Positions 46,080 to 54,139 of a stretch of DNA of 64,000 nt are shown in pieces. Both the position numbers and the translations under genes were made by a program. Below the pieces are notes generated by a model that saw only the letters and a program-made list of their open reading frames with translations, did no database searches and was not told the DNA's origin. Position 1 is the stretch's first letter, and each line of letters starts with the position of its first letter. Origin of the DNA: CAZYFH01 sp964646815 (lineage in GTDB: Bacteria > Acidobacteriota > Vicinamibacteria > Vicinamibacterales > UBA8438); NCBI GenBank assembly GCA_964646815.1, contig CAZYFH010000004.1:62001-126000 (forward strand), given 5' to 3'.

Positions 46080-46439
46080 ATGTCAGAACACACACATGAA
46101 GTGACCGACGCGAACTTCGCGGAATCGGTAATCAAGTCGCCGCTACCCGTGCTGGTCGATTTCTGGGCCGAGTGGTGCGGCCCCTGCCGCATGATCGCGC
46201 CGACGATTGAGGCGCTGGCGGTCGACTACGCAGGCCGCTTGACGGTGGGTAAGCTGAACGTCGACGACAGCCCAGCCACTGCCGGCCAGTATGGCGTACG
46301 CTCGATCCCGACGCTGTTGCTCTTCAAGGGCGGCGAGGTCGTCGAGTCGGTGGTCGGTCTCGCCGACAAGGCGCGCCTCCAAGCCATCGTCGACAAGCAT
46401 CTGGAACCGGTAGCCGCCGACGTTCAGCGCGCAGGGTAA
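46080..46439 (+). CDS. trxA: thioredoxin
   Basis: 119 residues with DFWAEWCGPCRMIAP (CGPC active site) and the cis-Pro segment RSIPTLLLFKGG. Reduces protein disulfides in the cytoplasm and may serve the BCP peroxiredoxin. Convergent with the phosphatase gene across a 19-base gap. Confidence 0.97.
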   Translation: MSEHTHEVTDANFAESVIKSPLPVLVDFWAEWCGPCRMIAPTIEALAVDYAGRLTVGKLNVDDSPATAGQYGVRSIPTLLLFKGGEVVESVVGLADKARLQAIVDKHLEPVAADVQRAG

Positions 46440-46458
46440 CGGTGGCCGGCGCGAGCGC

Positions 46459-46938
46459 TCACTGGCGTTCGCCCGCAGCGTCTTCCACGAGCCGCGCAAC
46501 CACGGCGCCGGCGAGTCGATCCAACTGCGCGGCCGCCCGCCGATAGCCGAGGCGTGGTCCACCATACGGGTCGGCGACCTCCTCGCCGGTGCCGACGAAG
46601 TCGCCTAGCAATAGGACAGGAGCGCTCAACCCGATCGCCTCGACCGTGGCGGTCGTCGCCCTGTCCATCGTGAGCACGAGATCGGCCTTGCTCTGCCTGG
46701 TGACCGACCGCGCGCGGTGACTATTGATATCCAGACCGTATCGCTCGTGCAACTCCTCCACGGCGTCCGCGCTCGGCGGATTTCCGTCGTACGCGATGGT
46801 GCCAGCGGAAGAGACGTCGACCGCCTTGAGGGTCGGATGGTCCTTCAAACGCTGTCGAAGGAGCGCTTCGGCCATCGGACTGCGGCAGATATTGCCGGCG
46901 CAGACAACGAGAATCCGACCAATGGGTGTCTTGGCCAC
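46459..46938 (-). CDS. low molecular weight protein-tyrosine phosphatase
   Basis: 159 residues. P-loop VCAGNICRSPMAEALL (C-x5-R-S) near the N-terminus and the catalytic Asp in VADPYGG near the C-terminus. In many bacteria it dephosphorylates a tyrosine kinase controlling polysaccharide export; arsenate reductase is the alternative for this family. It is the last conserved gene before the decayed region. Confidence 0.93.
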   Translation of the reverse strand: MAKTPIGRILVVCAGNICRSPMAEALLRQRLKDHPTLKAVDVSSAGTIAYDGNPPSADAVEELHERYGLDINSHRARSVTRQSKADLVLTMDRATTATVEAIGLSAPVLLLGDFVGTGEEVADPYGGPRLGYRRAAAQLDRLAGAVVARLVEDAAGERQ

Positions 46939-47255
46939 GACAGTCCTGCCGCCGTTCTGTCACGAGATGCCAGAATGATGCATGCAACAGCTCGCGGCAA
47001 CCGAATATAGCCCAAGGACCCGAGTGGGCGCCCCGGATCGTGTCAGCCGAGGACGCCGCGAGGGTGCTCGTCATACCGGTCGGCACCGCGGGTGAAGCAC
47101 CCCTTTGTTGAGTCGCCGCGGGCACACTCAACGAAGTCGGGATCTGTCCGAAGTAGGCAGACGAGGTGCGTTCGTCACGGGCGAACGGACCACCTGAGCC
47201 GAGCAGCTGCAATGCTAGACCCTCGGTGCTGCAACTCACCGCATTTGTCTCGACT

Positions 47256-47891
47256 TCAGGTCGCTTTGATCGCCTCCAGTTTCACGGCGTCCATTGGCAT
47301 TCCGTCCACGGGTTCAACGACACACTGATTCACCTCGAATTAGCCTGCTGGACGCAGCTGAAGATCTGCTTCGTCAAGCATCTGAGCGCCACCACGTCAG
47401 ACACCTCGCCGTAGTCGATCGGACCGACCCCCTCTCATGCTGCCAACACGAGTTGGCCTCCATCACTCAAGATCCGGTGCCACTCCCGAACGGTGATTCC
47501 AAGACCCTCCTGATGGACGTGGTGAATGGCGAAGAAACTCAGTACCACTGCCGCACACTCAGAATCAACATCGTGCAGATGGCCCATATCTCCGACCATC
47601 ACGTTCGCTCTATCGCTCAACTTGGACGCGGCCGCCCAACCATCCGTGGGGAGAGGTCGACCCCAATAAGGGGCGCTGGCTATCGAATCACTCGTGATAG
47701 CGAAAGAATATGTGCCCGGGGCCGCATGAGGTATCTACGGCGGCTCCGGAAGTGTCACTGATCCGCTTCGCCAATTGACCAATGACGTTGGTATACAGCG
47801 GCAGCTCTATCTCTGCATCCATGATCTCGGCATACGACTCTGCCGATGAGGCCTAGAAGTTACGGACCTCCGAAGGCGCAAATACGTTCAT
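47256..47891 (-). pseudogene. SAM-dependent methyltransferase pseudogene (cassette-like)
   Basis: Reading down from ATG 47891 gives MNVFAPSEVRNF, then TAG (47853-47855), then ASSAESYAEIMDAEIELPLY and a glycine-poor motif I (VDTSCGPGH), TGA (47688-47690), a frameshift before GVDLSPRMVG, then KLSDRANVMVGDMGHLHD, VLSFFAIHHVHQEG, EWHRILSDGGQLVLAA and a TGA where TGG is expected (47435-47437). Two further shifts lead to PIDYGEVSDVVALR and VVEPVDGMPMDAVKLEAIKA, ending at TGA 47256. About 211 codons, the size of class I methyltransferases of this type. Clearly dead. Confidence 0.85.
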
Positions 47892-47903
47892 CTCTTCTAT
47901 CGT

Positions 47904-47975
47904 CCTAACGTATTGGCGTTCACCTGCGGCTGCGGAGCGCCCCGAGCGGCCGTCAGATGCAACGCTTGGTTAGGC
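47904..47975 (-). other. integron attC-type recombination site
   Basis: Minus strand runs GCCTAACCAAGCGTTGCATC to CGCCAATACGTTAGG. Outer boxes CCTAAC/GTTAGG pair perfectly. An unpaired spacer (CAA against GTATTG) is followed by an inner stem GCGTT-G-CA-T-CTG-A-CGGC against GCCG-CAG-G-TG-AACGC with extra unpaired bases on one side, and a variable loop. Single-strand extrahelical bases and this two-box layout are the hallmark of attC. It starts 8 bases after the stop of the upstream minus-strand frame, exactly where a cassette attC belongs. No integrase in the window. Confidence 0.7.
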
Positions 47976-47983
47976 CGGCCACT

Positions 47984-48094
47984 CTACGCTCTCTTGACGA
48001 ATACGAGAGTCCAGCACCCAAGAAACTCATCCGATCTGTCGATGTACCATTCCCGCTGCTTCTCGTCGAGCGCGTAGATGTACACGTCGTGCAT
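47984..48094 (-). CDS. short cassette-type open frame or gene remnant
   Basis: 36 codons from ATG 48094 (MHDVYIYALDEKQREWYIDR...CWTLVFVKRA). The frame has aromatic-rich, protein-like composition and ends 8 bases before the attC site. A longer gene may have existed: upstream the same frame is stopped by TAG near 48127. Family unknown. Confidence 0.4.
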   Translation of the reverse strand: MHDVYIYALDEKQREWYIDRSDEFLGCWTLVFVKRA

Positions 48095-48152
48095 GCAGAC
48101 CTCACGAATATACTGCCGTCGCCCCTAAGCTGATTTGCTGTCGACAACGAAA

Positions 48153-48374
48153 TCAGGGTGATTCCCGTTTGGGCGCTCGGAGCGATTCAGGCAGCATCGT
48201 GACACCGACGCGCCGCCCCTTACCGTCCCGCACGCGGATTCCGCTGCCTTCGAAGCCGACGTCTTTGATCCGCAGCGCACACGACACCTACTGATACGAC
48301 GCGGCGTACGTCGATTCCAGCGGAATCTTATTGACGACGTCGACGAAAGTTCCCGCCGAATCGCGAAAGAAGAA
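48153..48374 (-). pseudogene. broken open frame of unknown family
   Basis: One reading frame from 48374 gives FFFRDSAGTFVDVVNKIPLE, STYAASYQ, then TAG (48288-48290), then VSCALRIKDVGFEGSGIRVR, DGKGRRVGVTMLPESL to a TGA at 48153-48155. The composition (alternating hydrophobic/charged, few rare residues) suggests real protein ancestry, unlike the neighbouring frames. No start is visible and no family is recognised. Confidence 0.45.
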
Positions 48375-48476
48375 GTGGCGTTGACCTCACGGCTCGTCTC
48401 TGAGCTCCACAACGATCCTACAATCAACACCCCGCGCAGGGGACGACGCGTGGGCCATCGAACCGTGGCGTCGTTC

Positions 48477-50165
48477 TCAGACCGGCACCTCGGCCGTCGG
48501 AAGGAACCGGGGTGGACGACGATGGCGGGTCGCTTGCTCGAACGCAAAGGCGATCCTGATCAGCGTCGGCTCGCTCCAGGCGCGACCAAAGAACGACACG
48601 CCCACTGGCAGGCCCAAGACGGCCCCCGCCGGGACGGTGATGCTCGGATAGCCTGCGACCGCGGCGTACGCGGCGCTACCGCCACCAAAGTGATCGCCGT
48701 TGATGAGATCGGTCACCCATGCTGGCCCACCGGTCGGGGCGAGAATGGCGTCGAGCCGATGCGCGTCCATCACCCGGTCGATCCCGTCGGCGCGCGAGAG
48801 CCGTCGCGCTGTGTCGCGCGCGCTCAGATACGCCTGATCGGACAGCGGGCCCTTCGCCGCGGCGGCCTCGAACCGCTCCTGCTGGAAGTACGCCATCTCG
48901 TCGCGAGCGTGTCGCCGGTTGAAGTCGATGAGTTCCGCCAACGTGCGCACCGGCGCATTCCCACCCAATGTCGCGAGGTACGCGTCGAGGTCGGCTTTGA
49001 ACTCGTAGAGCAGCACGTCCGTCTCGGCACGTCCCACTGCCGCGCTAGGGCCGAACGTCGCCAGCGGACTCGACGACGCCAAGTCGGTCGGATCGACGAT
49101 GACGGCTCCGCTCGCCCGCATGGCGTCGATAGACTCAGCCATCAAGCGATCGACGGCTTCATGGAAGCCGAAGTAGCGCCGCGCCACTCCGATGCGCGCC
49201 TCGGCGAGCCCGCCGGAGTCCAGAAACGGCGTGTAGTCCCGCAGACCACGCTGACCAGCGTCGGCCGTGGCCGGGTCGCGTGGATCTGCGCCGGCCAGTG
49301 CACTCAGCACGACCGCTGCATCCCGAACCGAGCGCGCCATTGGCCCGGCCGTGTCCTGGCTGTGGGAGATTGGGATGATCCCCGCACGACTCACCAGTCC
49401 AACGGTGGGTTTGATGCCGACGATGCCGTTAGCAGAAGCCGGGCAGACGATCGAGCCGTCGGTCTCGGTACCGATCGCCACGGCGGTGAGGTTGGCGGCC
49501 ACCGCAACTGCCGACCCGGAGCTAGACCCGCACGGATTGCGATCGAGCGCGTACGGGTTCCGGCACTGGCCACCCCGTCCGCTCCACCCGCTCGACGATC
49601 GCGTCGAGCGGAAGTTGGCCCATTCGCTGAGGTTCGCCTTTCCCAACAGCACCGCGCCCGTCTCACGCAGTCTGCGGGCAACGGTCGAGTCCTCTGGCGG
49701 GACGGAGCCGCTGAGTGCCAACGACCCGGCGGTGGTGGTCATCCGGTCGGCGGTGCCCACGTTGTCCTTGAGCAGGATCGGGATACCGTGCAGCGGCCCT
49801 CCAGAAGCACCACTGGCACGCGCGCCGTCGAGGTCGCGCGCGATGTCGAGCGCGTCTGGGTTCACCTCGATGACCGACCGGAGCGTTGGACCACTCCTGT
49901 CGATCGTCTCGATGCGGGCGAGGTAGGCCTCCGTGACGTCGCGCGCCGTCAGGCGGCCAGCCACCATGGCGTCCCCCAACTCGACGATGGAGATCTCGTC
50001 CAGCTCGAAGGGCGTAGCGTCCGATGCGGGTGCGACGGCCGTCAAGGCATCCATCGCCTCGTCGTCGGACACGGATGGGCCGCACGCGATGGGGCTCGCC
50101 GCAGCCAGAGCACCGCCGACGGCGCCATAGCGGAGGATGTCGCGGCGACTGGGGCGGCTGTTCAT
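48477..50165 (-). CDS. exported amidase (amidase-signature family)
   Basis: 562 residues from ATG 50165 (MNSRPSRRDILRYGAVGG), a Tat-type RR signal followed by AAASPIACG, so a Tat-exported lipoprotein is possible. Amidase signature with Lys in GIPILLKDNVGTADRMTTTA and the serines in NPCGSSSGSAVAVAANLTAV, IGTETDGSIVCPA. Hydrolyses an amide (C-N) bond; substrate unknown. Seven bases downstream of the DUF2911 gene. Confidence 0.93.
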   Translation of the reverse strand: MNSRPSRRDILRYGAVGGALAAASPIACGPSVSDDEAMDALTAVAPASDATPFELDEISIVELGDAMVAGRLTARDVTEAYLARIETIDRSGPTLRSVIEVNPDALDIARDLDGARASGASGGPLHGIPILLKDNVGTADRMTTTAGSLALSGSVPPEDSTVARRLRETGAVLLGKANLSEWANFRSTRSSSGWSGRGGQCRNPYALDRNPCGSSSGSAVAVAANLTAVAIGTETDGSIVCPASANGIVGIKPTVGLVSRAGIIPISHSQDTAGPMARSVRDAAVVLSALAGADPRDPATADAGQRGLRDYTPFLDSGGLAEARIGVARRYFGFHEAVDRLMAESIDAMRASGAVIVDPTDLASSSPLATFGPSAAVGRAETDVLLYEFKADLDAYLATLGGNAPVRTLAELIDFNRRHARDEMAYFQQERFEAAAAKGPLSDQAYLSARDTARRLSRADGIDRVMDAHRLDAILAPTGGPAWVTDLINGDHFGGGSAAYAAVAGYPSITVPAGAVLGLPVGVSFFGRAWSEPTLIRIAFAFEQATRHRRPPRFLPTAEVPV

Positions 50166-50173
50166 ATCGGCCG

Positions 50174-50758
50174 CTACTCCACCGCTACGTTCATCGGCAC
50201 GTACGTGTCGCCCCAATGGAGGCGGAGCTCGGCGTCCTTCTTCTCCACGGCGGCGAAGTAGAACGCCATCGTCTCCATGTGCTCGCCGAGTCGGGGGGAC
50301 ACCATGAAGCGAAGGGCGTCATGCTCCTCGCCTGGGTACGGCGTGTGATATACGTCGGCCTCGCGGCTGAAGATCACCGTCCAGCGGTTGGGATCAGGAA
50401 TCGCCCACAGGCTGTACTTCCCAGCCGGCAGTGGGTTGCCGTTGATGATGACGTTCCGGCTGAATTCGAGAGCGGTTGCATCATTGGCGCCGGGGTTCCA
50501 GATCTCCCCGAACGGCACGATGCCCCCGAAGAGCTCGCGGCCGCGGGCCACGGGACGATCGTAGGTGATGGTGATCGACGTGTTAGCGACCTCTTGCCAG
50601 ACGGACCCGCTCTGACTCGCCTTCACATCGTCGAGCGAGATGACGTCCCCCCCGTCGGCCGACGACGCGATCCCCGGTTCGCCGGACTCTTCCCCACCCG
50701 CGCAGCCCGCGAGCACACACACGGCTAGCCCAGTCATTAGCACGCGATACGTTGTCAT
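50174..50758 (-). CDS. DUF2911 lipoprotein
   Basis: 194 residues from ATG 50758 (MTTYRVLMTGLAVCVLAGCAGG); lipobox VLAGC predicts a lipid anchor. The core segment VWQEVANTSITITYDRPVAR, IWNPGANDATALEFSRNV, GKYSLWAIP and WTVIFSR is typical of DUF2911, a beta-rich family with no known activity. Co-transcribed with the downstream amidase. Confidence 0.88.
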   Translation of the reverse strand: MTTYRVLMTGLAVCVLAGCAGGEESGEPGIASSADGGDVISLDDVKASQSGSVWQEVANTSITITYDRPVARGRELFGGIVPFGEIWNPGANDATALEFSRNVIINGNPLPAGKYSLWAIPDPNRWTVIFSREADVYHTPYPGEEHDALRFMVSPRLGEHMETMAFYFAAVEKKDAELRLHWGDTYVPMNVAVE

Positions 50759-50848
50759 CAACCACCCTCCACGTCTCGGACCGTACCGCGGGCCACCGCC
50801 AATTTCAAGGCGGCGCACCGAGAATCCGAAATCACGCCTGCGATGCCG

Positions 50849-52444
50849 TCAACGGGGGGAGGGGAGCCGCTTGCGCGGCAACCGATCATCGAGCATCGCG
50901 GTGTTGTAGGCGAAGGTCGCCGCGACCACCGCCATCTGCATCAGATCGTCGCGTTGGACGCGGTCGTAGACATCCATGTTCGAATGGTGCGTCCGCGAGT
51001 TGTACTCGAGCCGGTCCTGCATGAACTGGAATCCGGGCAGGCCGACTTCGTCAAAGGCCAAGTGATCCGTACCCCGCGTCGACCGCGGCCCGATCGTGGT
51101 GACGCCAAGATCGACCAGCCCCGGCAGCCACGAGCGGAAGATCGGTCCCGCACGATGGTTCTCCTGCAGCCAGATCCCGCGGATTCGTCCGGCGCCGTTG
51201 TCGAGGTTGAAGTAGGCGGACACCTCATCGTGTCCGGCCTTCAGCCGCATCGTTGCTCGATCGGCATAGTGCGCGCTGACGTACGCGCGGGATCCGAGAA
51301 GGCCTTGCTCCTCACCTCCCCACAGCGCGATCCGAATCGTCCGGCGGGGGCGCGCGCCGACCTCCAGCAGGATCCGCATCGCCTCCATCATCGCGGCGAC
51401 GCCGGTCGCGTTGTCAGTTGCGCCGGTCGAGCCGTGAGTCGAATCGAAATGTGCGCCCAGAATCACGACCTCGTCGGCGCGATCGGTGCCACGAATCTCA
51501 CCGGTGAGATTGAATCCGTTCGGCCGTGTCTCATTATGAAACCGCGTCTCGACGTTGAGCTCGACCCGAACTGGGATTGCCTTGTCGAGAATGCGGACCA
51601 TCCGGTTGTAATGCTCGACGGCGATCGTCGCCGACGGGACGACCTGATTGCCGCGCGGGTCGCGCGAGCCGCCACGACCGACGAACACGGTCCCTCCGTC
51701 GGTCCGCTGCGTTGGCCACGCAAGATTACTCCCGCTCGGGGCACCAGCCACCATGGAGCTGTCGCTGCCGCGATCGAGGACGGCCACGACACCCTCCTCC
51801 AGATAGAACGCGTCGGTCAGCTCGCGAAGTGACGCCCCCCCCCTCCCGGCGCCTGAAACCGTCCTGCTCGACCGCGGGCGCTCCGACGGCATCCGGCTCG
51901 CCTCGGCCAGCAGCGCGTCGTCCATCCGGAGCACGACGTCGCCCTCCAGCATTTGCACCTCTCGAGCCGGCTGCGGTAGCACGACCTTGCCACGGAGCGT
52001 GCCACGATACCGGTCAAAGTCGTCACGCCCGCGGATGTCGACCCGGACGGCCTCCGCGGTGACGGTGCCAGCCGTGCTCGGGCTCCACGACCGCGGGTGA
52101 CCGATGATCGGCATTACCTGCGGCTCGATCATGTGCGCGCTGAACCGGACGAGCGACCATCCCAGGCCGAACGCGAAGCGCTCTTCACGAACGTCTTCCA
52201 CGCCCCAGCCTCGCAGCCGATCCATCGCCCACGTCTTTGCAGCCTCGATGGCTGGAGTGCCAGTCACACGAGGGCCATAAACGTCGCTCAACCAGCTGAC
52301 CAGCTCCATCGCCTCGGAGCGCTTGAGCCCTTCCTGCTTTACGGCCGCGATCGTGTCTGTGTCGGGGGCCTGCGCCGATGGCGTCGCGCCGGTCGCCACA
52401 GTGGCAGCGACCGCCAGCGTGAGTCCGCCGAGCATCCGTGTCAT
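50849..52444 (-). CDS. exported M28 family Zn-aminopeptidase-like protein
   Basis: 531 residues from ATG 52444 (MTRMLGGLTLAVAATVATG), signal peptide. A PA-type insertion domain (~150-240) precedes the peptidase fold with first zinc ligands in LGAHFDSTHGSTGATDNATG, catalytic Glu in WGGEEQGLLGS, and terminal His in RGTDHLAFDEVGLPGFQFM. Carboxypeptidase Q-like. Upstream of DUF2911 and amidase on the same strand with a 90-base gap. Confidence 0.9.
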   Translation of the reverse strand: MTRMLGGLTLAVAATVATGATPSAQAPDTDTIAAVKQEGLKRSEAMELVSWLSDVYGPRVTGTPAIEAAKTWAMDRLRGWGVEDVREERFAFGLGWSLVRFSAHMIEPQVMPIIGHPRSWSPSTAGTVTAEAVRVDIRGRDDFDRYRGTLRGKVVLPQPAREVQMLEGDVVLRMDDALLAEASRMPSERPRSSRTVSGAGRGGASLRELTDAFYLEEGVVAVLDRGSDSSMVAGAPSGSNLAWPTQRTDGGTVFVGRGGSRDPRGNQVVPSATIAVEHYNRMVRILDKAIPVRVELNVETRFHNETRPNGFNLTGEIRGTDRADEVVILGAHFDSTHGSTGATDNATGVAAMMEAMRILLEVGARPRRTIRIALWGGEEQGLLGSRAYVSAHYADRATMRLKAGHDEVSAYFNLDNGAGRIRGIWLQENHRAGPIFRSWLPGLVDLGVTTIGPRSTRGTDHLAFDEVGLPGFQFMQDRLEYNSRTHHSNMDVYDRVQRDDLMQMAVVAATFAYNTAMLDDRLPRKRLPSPR

Positions 52445-52477
52445 GTGCCGCATTATAGGGGGCCAGGCTTCACCCTC

Positions 52478-52576
52478 ATGACCACCGACTCCTTGGTCCG
52501 AGACGTGCACTACGCGCTGCGGTCGTTGGCCCGCGCGCCGCGCGATGTCCGTGGATCCGGTCGTCGCGCTGCATAG
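52478..52576 (+). pseudogene. N-terminal stub of an ADOP-type permease
   Basis: Starts MTTDSLVRDVHYALRSLARAP, the characteristic beginning of acidobacterial FtsX/MacB-like permeases (duplicated orphan permease family), then diverges into RDVRGSGRRAA and stops. The remaining several hundred residues are missing, so this is a deletion remnant abutting the pyruvate dehydrogenase remnant. Confidence 0.55.
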
Positions 52577-52636
52577 CGAGTCGCTTGATCTGAGCGCTCG
52601 GCGAGCGTCCGATACCGCACGGGGGTCCGAACCCCG

Positions 52637-52870
52637 TCACTCCGCGCGCTGCAGATCCTCGACGACCGCGTGCAAGAACCGCGCTGCCTCGGCGCCGGTC
52701 ACCGCACGGTGGTCGAACGTCAGCGACAGCGGCACCACGCAGTGGACCGCCGGACCGTCACCGCGGGCACCACACGTTTTGCCCTCCGTCCGGCCCCCAC
52801 GATCGCGACCTGTCGCGGTACAACGACGAGGGCGGCGTGCGGGCCGCCGACGGTGCCCGGCGCGGATTAG
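52637..52870 (-). pseudogene. C-terminal remnant of 2-oxo acid dehydrogenase E2
   Basis: Minus strand ends VVPLSLTFDHRAVTGAEAAR, FLHAVVEDLQRAE, the C-terminal catalytic segment of a lipoyl acyltransferase with H-R (DHRAVTG). Upstream in another frame is PRQVAIVGAGR, the E2 strand before it, so a frameshift separates them. The rest of E2 is gone. The residue after DHR is changed (A for V/I/A is common; the D of DG is T). Confidence 0.75.
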
Positions 52871-52974
52871 CCGAAACATGATCGAGCCGTCCGGCCAGGC
52901 GTCCACATCGGCATCGTCGCAGGGACGACCTCGGATGCACCTTTGCCGTGCGATCGGCCATGGCACGCCCCCCC

Positions 52975-53280
52975 TAGCGGCTCGGCCGGGCCAGCAGCGG
53001 CGAGTGTCTTCGCCACGCGCTCAACGTCGTCCCGCGCCATGGCCGCGCCGATCCCCACGGCCACCACCTCCTGGCCCAGGCACGACGGATACGTCCCCAG
53101 ACGCCCGGTGCGCTGCAACGCCACCGCCTTGGCGTCGAACGCGCGCGTCAGCACCATCGCCCGATACAGCTGGATGAGCGTGTCGCGGTCGCCGGCGAAC
53201 GCCGGCAGTGGTTAGGTGGGACGGCCCGACGCATCGAGATATTGCGTGTAGCCGACGTCGAACGATGCGACCTTGGTCAA
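52975..53280 (-). pseudogene. N-terminal remnant of pyruvate dehydrogenase E1 alpha
   Basis: Reading from TTG 53280: LTKVASFDVGYTQYLDASGR-PT, TAA (53212-53214), LPAFAGDRDTLIQLYRAMVL, TRAFDAKAVALQRTGRLGTY, PSCLGQEVVAVGIGAAMARD. This is the E1 alpha start of the branched-chain/pyruvate dehydrogenase type. Sequence turns into non-matching frames after MARDDV, where the thiamine-diphosphate domain should begin. The E2 remnant lies ~110 bases on, so a large deletion removed most of E1 alpha, E1 beta and most of E2. Confidence 0.75.
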
Positions 53281-53756
53281 GGCGACGTGACGACGCCGTC
53301 GGCATCTACAACGAACGCCAAGGCATTATTCCCCCCAACGACCGTCGTCAGCAGCGCACCGTTGGCGAAGACACCCGTAGTGACGTGACCGTACTGATTC
53401 GGATTACGCCGGCACTCGTTCTCGTCGTGCACGGTCATCGTGACCAGGGATCCCTCGGGAACGTCGCTGTAACTCGCGGTGAACGTGTTGGGCGCGATCT
53501 CGGTGAGGAGGGCGACCGCCTCGTTTTGCCAGCTTGCCGCCACGTGTTTGACCCGCTGCATGCGGTCGAGGCAGAGGTCTAGCGCCTCTTCGTTGTCAGG
53601 CAGCAAGGCCGGGACACTCTCGAGCCTGACGACCACGGAGGCGATCGCCGTCGGGTTTCGTCCGCGGGGCGACTGTCCGCATTGCGTGGCCAGCGACGCG
53701 AGGATCGGAGCGAGGACCCAGTACGGCCTGAGCGCACGCAGCATGTTTTCAAGCAT
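53277..53756 (-). CDS. putative lipoprotein of unknown function
   Basis: 159 residues from ATG 53756 (an ATG at 53744 is an alternative). Lipobox-like LASLATQCGQ. Mixed beta segments such as RLESVPALLPDNEEALDLCL and FTASYSDVPEGSLVTMTVHD contain three Cys residues. Its TGA overlaps the TTG of the E1 alpha remnant by 4 bases. No family recognised. Confidence 0.6.
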   Translation of the reverse strand: MLENMLRALRPYWVLAPILASLATQCGQSPRGRNPTAIASVVVRLESVPALLPDNEEALDLCLDRMQRVKHVAASWQNEAVALLTEIAPNTFTASYSDVPEGSLVTMTVHDENECRRNPNQYGHVTTGVFANGALLTTVVGGNNALAFVVDADGVVTSP

Positions 53757-53896
53757 ATAAGAAAAGCTCTAGCGGCCATCGAGGCAGCGAACCCCATTGG
53801 CGGGAGGGCCGGGGTCGGAGCAGACCGCGCCGCCGTGGCCGCGCGAGGCTGTCGAAGGCGGCGGGAGCGGCCGATACACCGACGCGGAGGCTCGCC

Positions 53897-54139
53897 ATGT
53901 CGATCTTGAGACGACTCATCACGCTCGCCTGTGTGGCGCTGTTGGCCGGAGGCGCCGGCATCGTCATCGGCGTGCTGCTGGCGCCCGCCACTGGGCAGGA
54001 AACACGCGCCTGGGTCGCTGAACTCATCGACACGCACGGTCCAACCGTCATGAGCCACGTGCGACGCGGGCAGGACACCGTGGCTGCCGCCGTGGACTAT
54101 GTCTCCACGCACGTTGGCGCCGAATCCGCCGACGATTGA
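53897..54139 (+). CDS. small YtxH-like single-TM protein
   Basis: 80 residues. TM helix ~10-32 (CVALLAGGAGIVIGVLLAP) followed by the ATGQETR segment typical of YtxH-domain proteins (GxLxAPxxGxExR), then an amphipathic helix. Anchored in the inner membrane with an unknown, perhaps stress-related role. Stop overlaps the TTG of the patatin gene. Confidence 0.75.
   Translation: MSILRRLITLACVALLAGGAGIVIGVLLAPATGQETRAWVAELIDTHGPTVMSHVRRGQDTVAAAVDYVSTHVGAESADD

Larger units (their letters stand above)
46939..48476. other. 1.5-kb decayed accessory region with integron-cassette features
   Basis: No intact gene. Minus strand, from right to left: an unnamed broken fragment (48153-48374), a short open frame (47984-48094), an attC-type site (47904-47975) and a decayed methyltransferase gene (47256-47891). 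A possible degenerate half site follows (gtctagcattgcagctg on the minus strand, 47204-47220). The order gene, attC, gene, all in one direction, is that of a cassette array without its integrase. Confidence 0.6.

Noticed and set aside
48375..50261. 628-codon plus-strand open frame over the amidase
   Set aside because: Antisense to a complete amidase gene with intact signature; the frame has Arg-rich low-complexity sequence.
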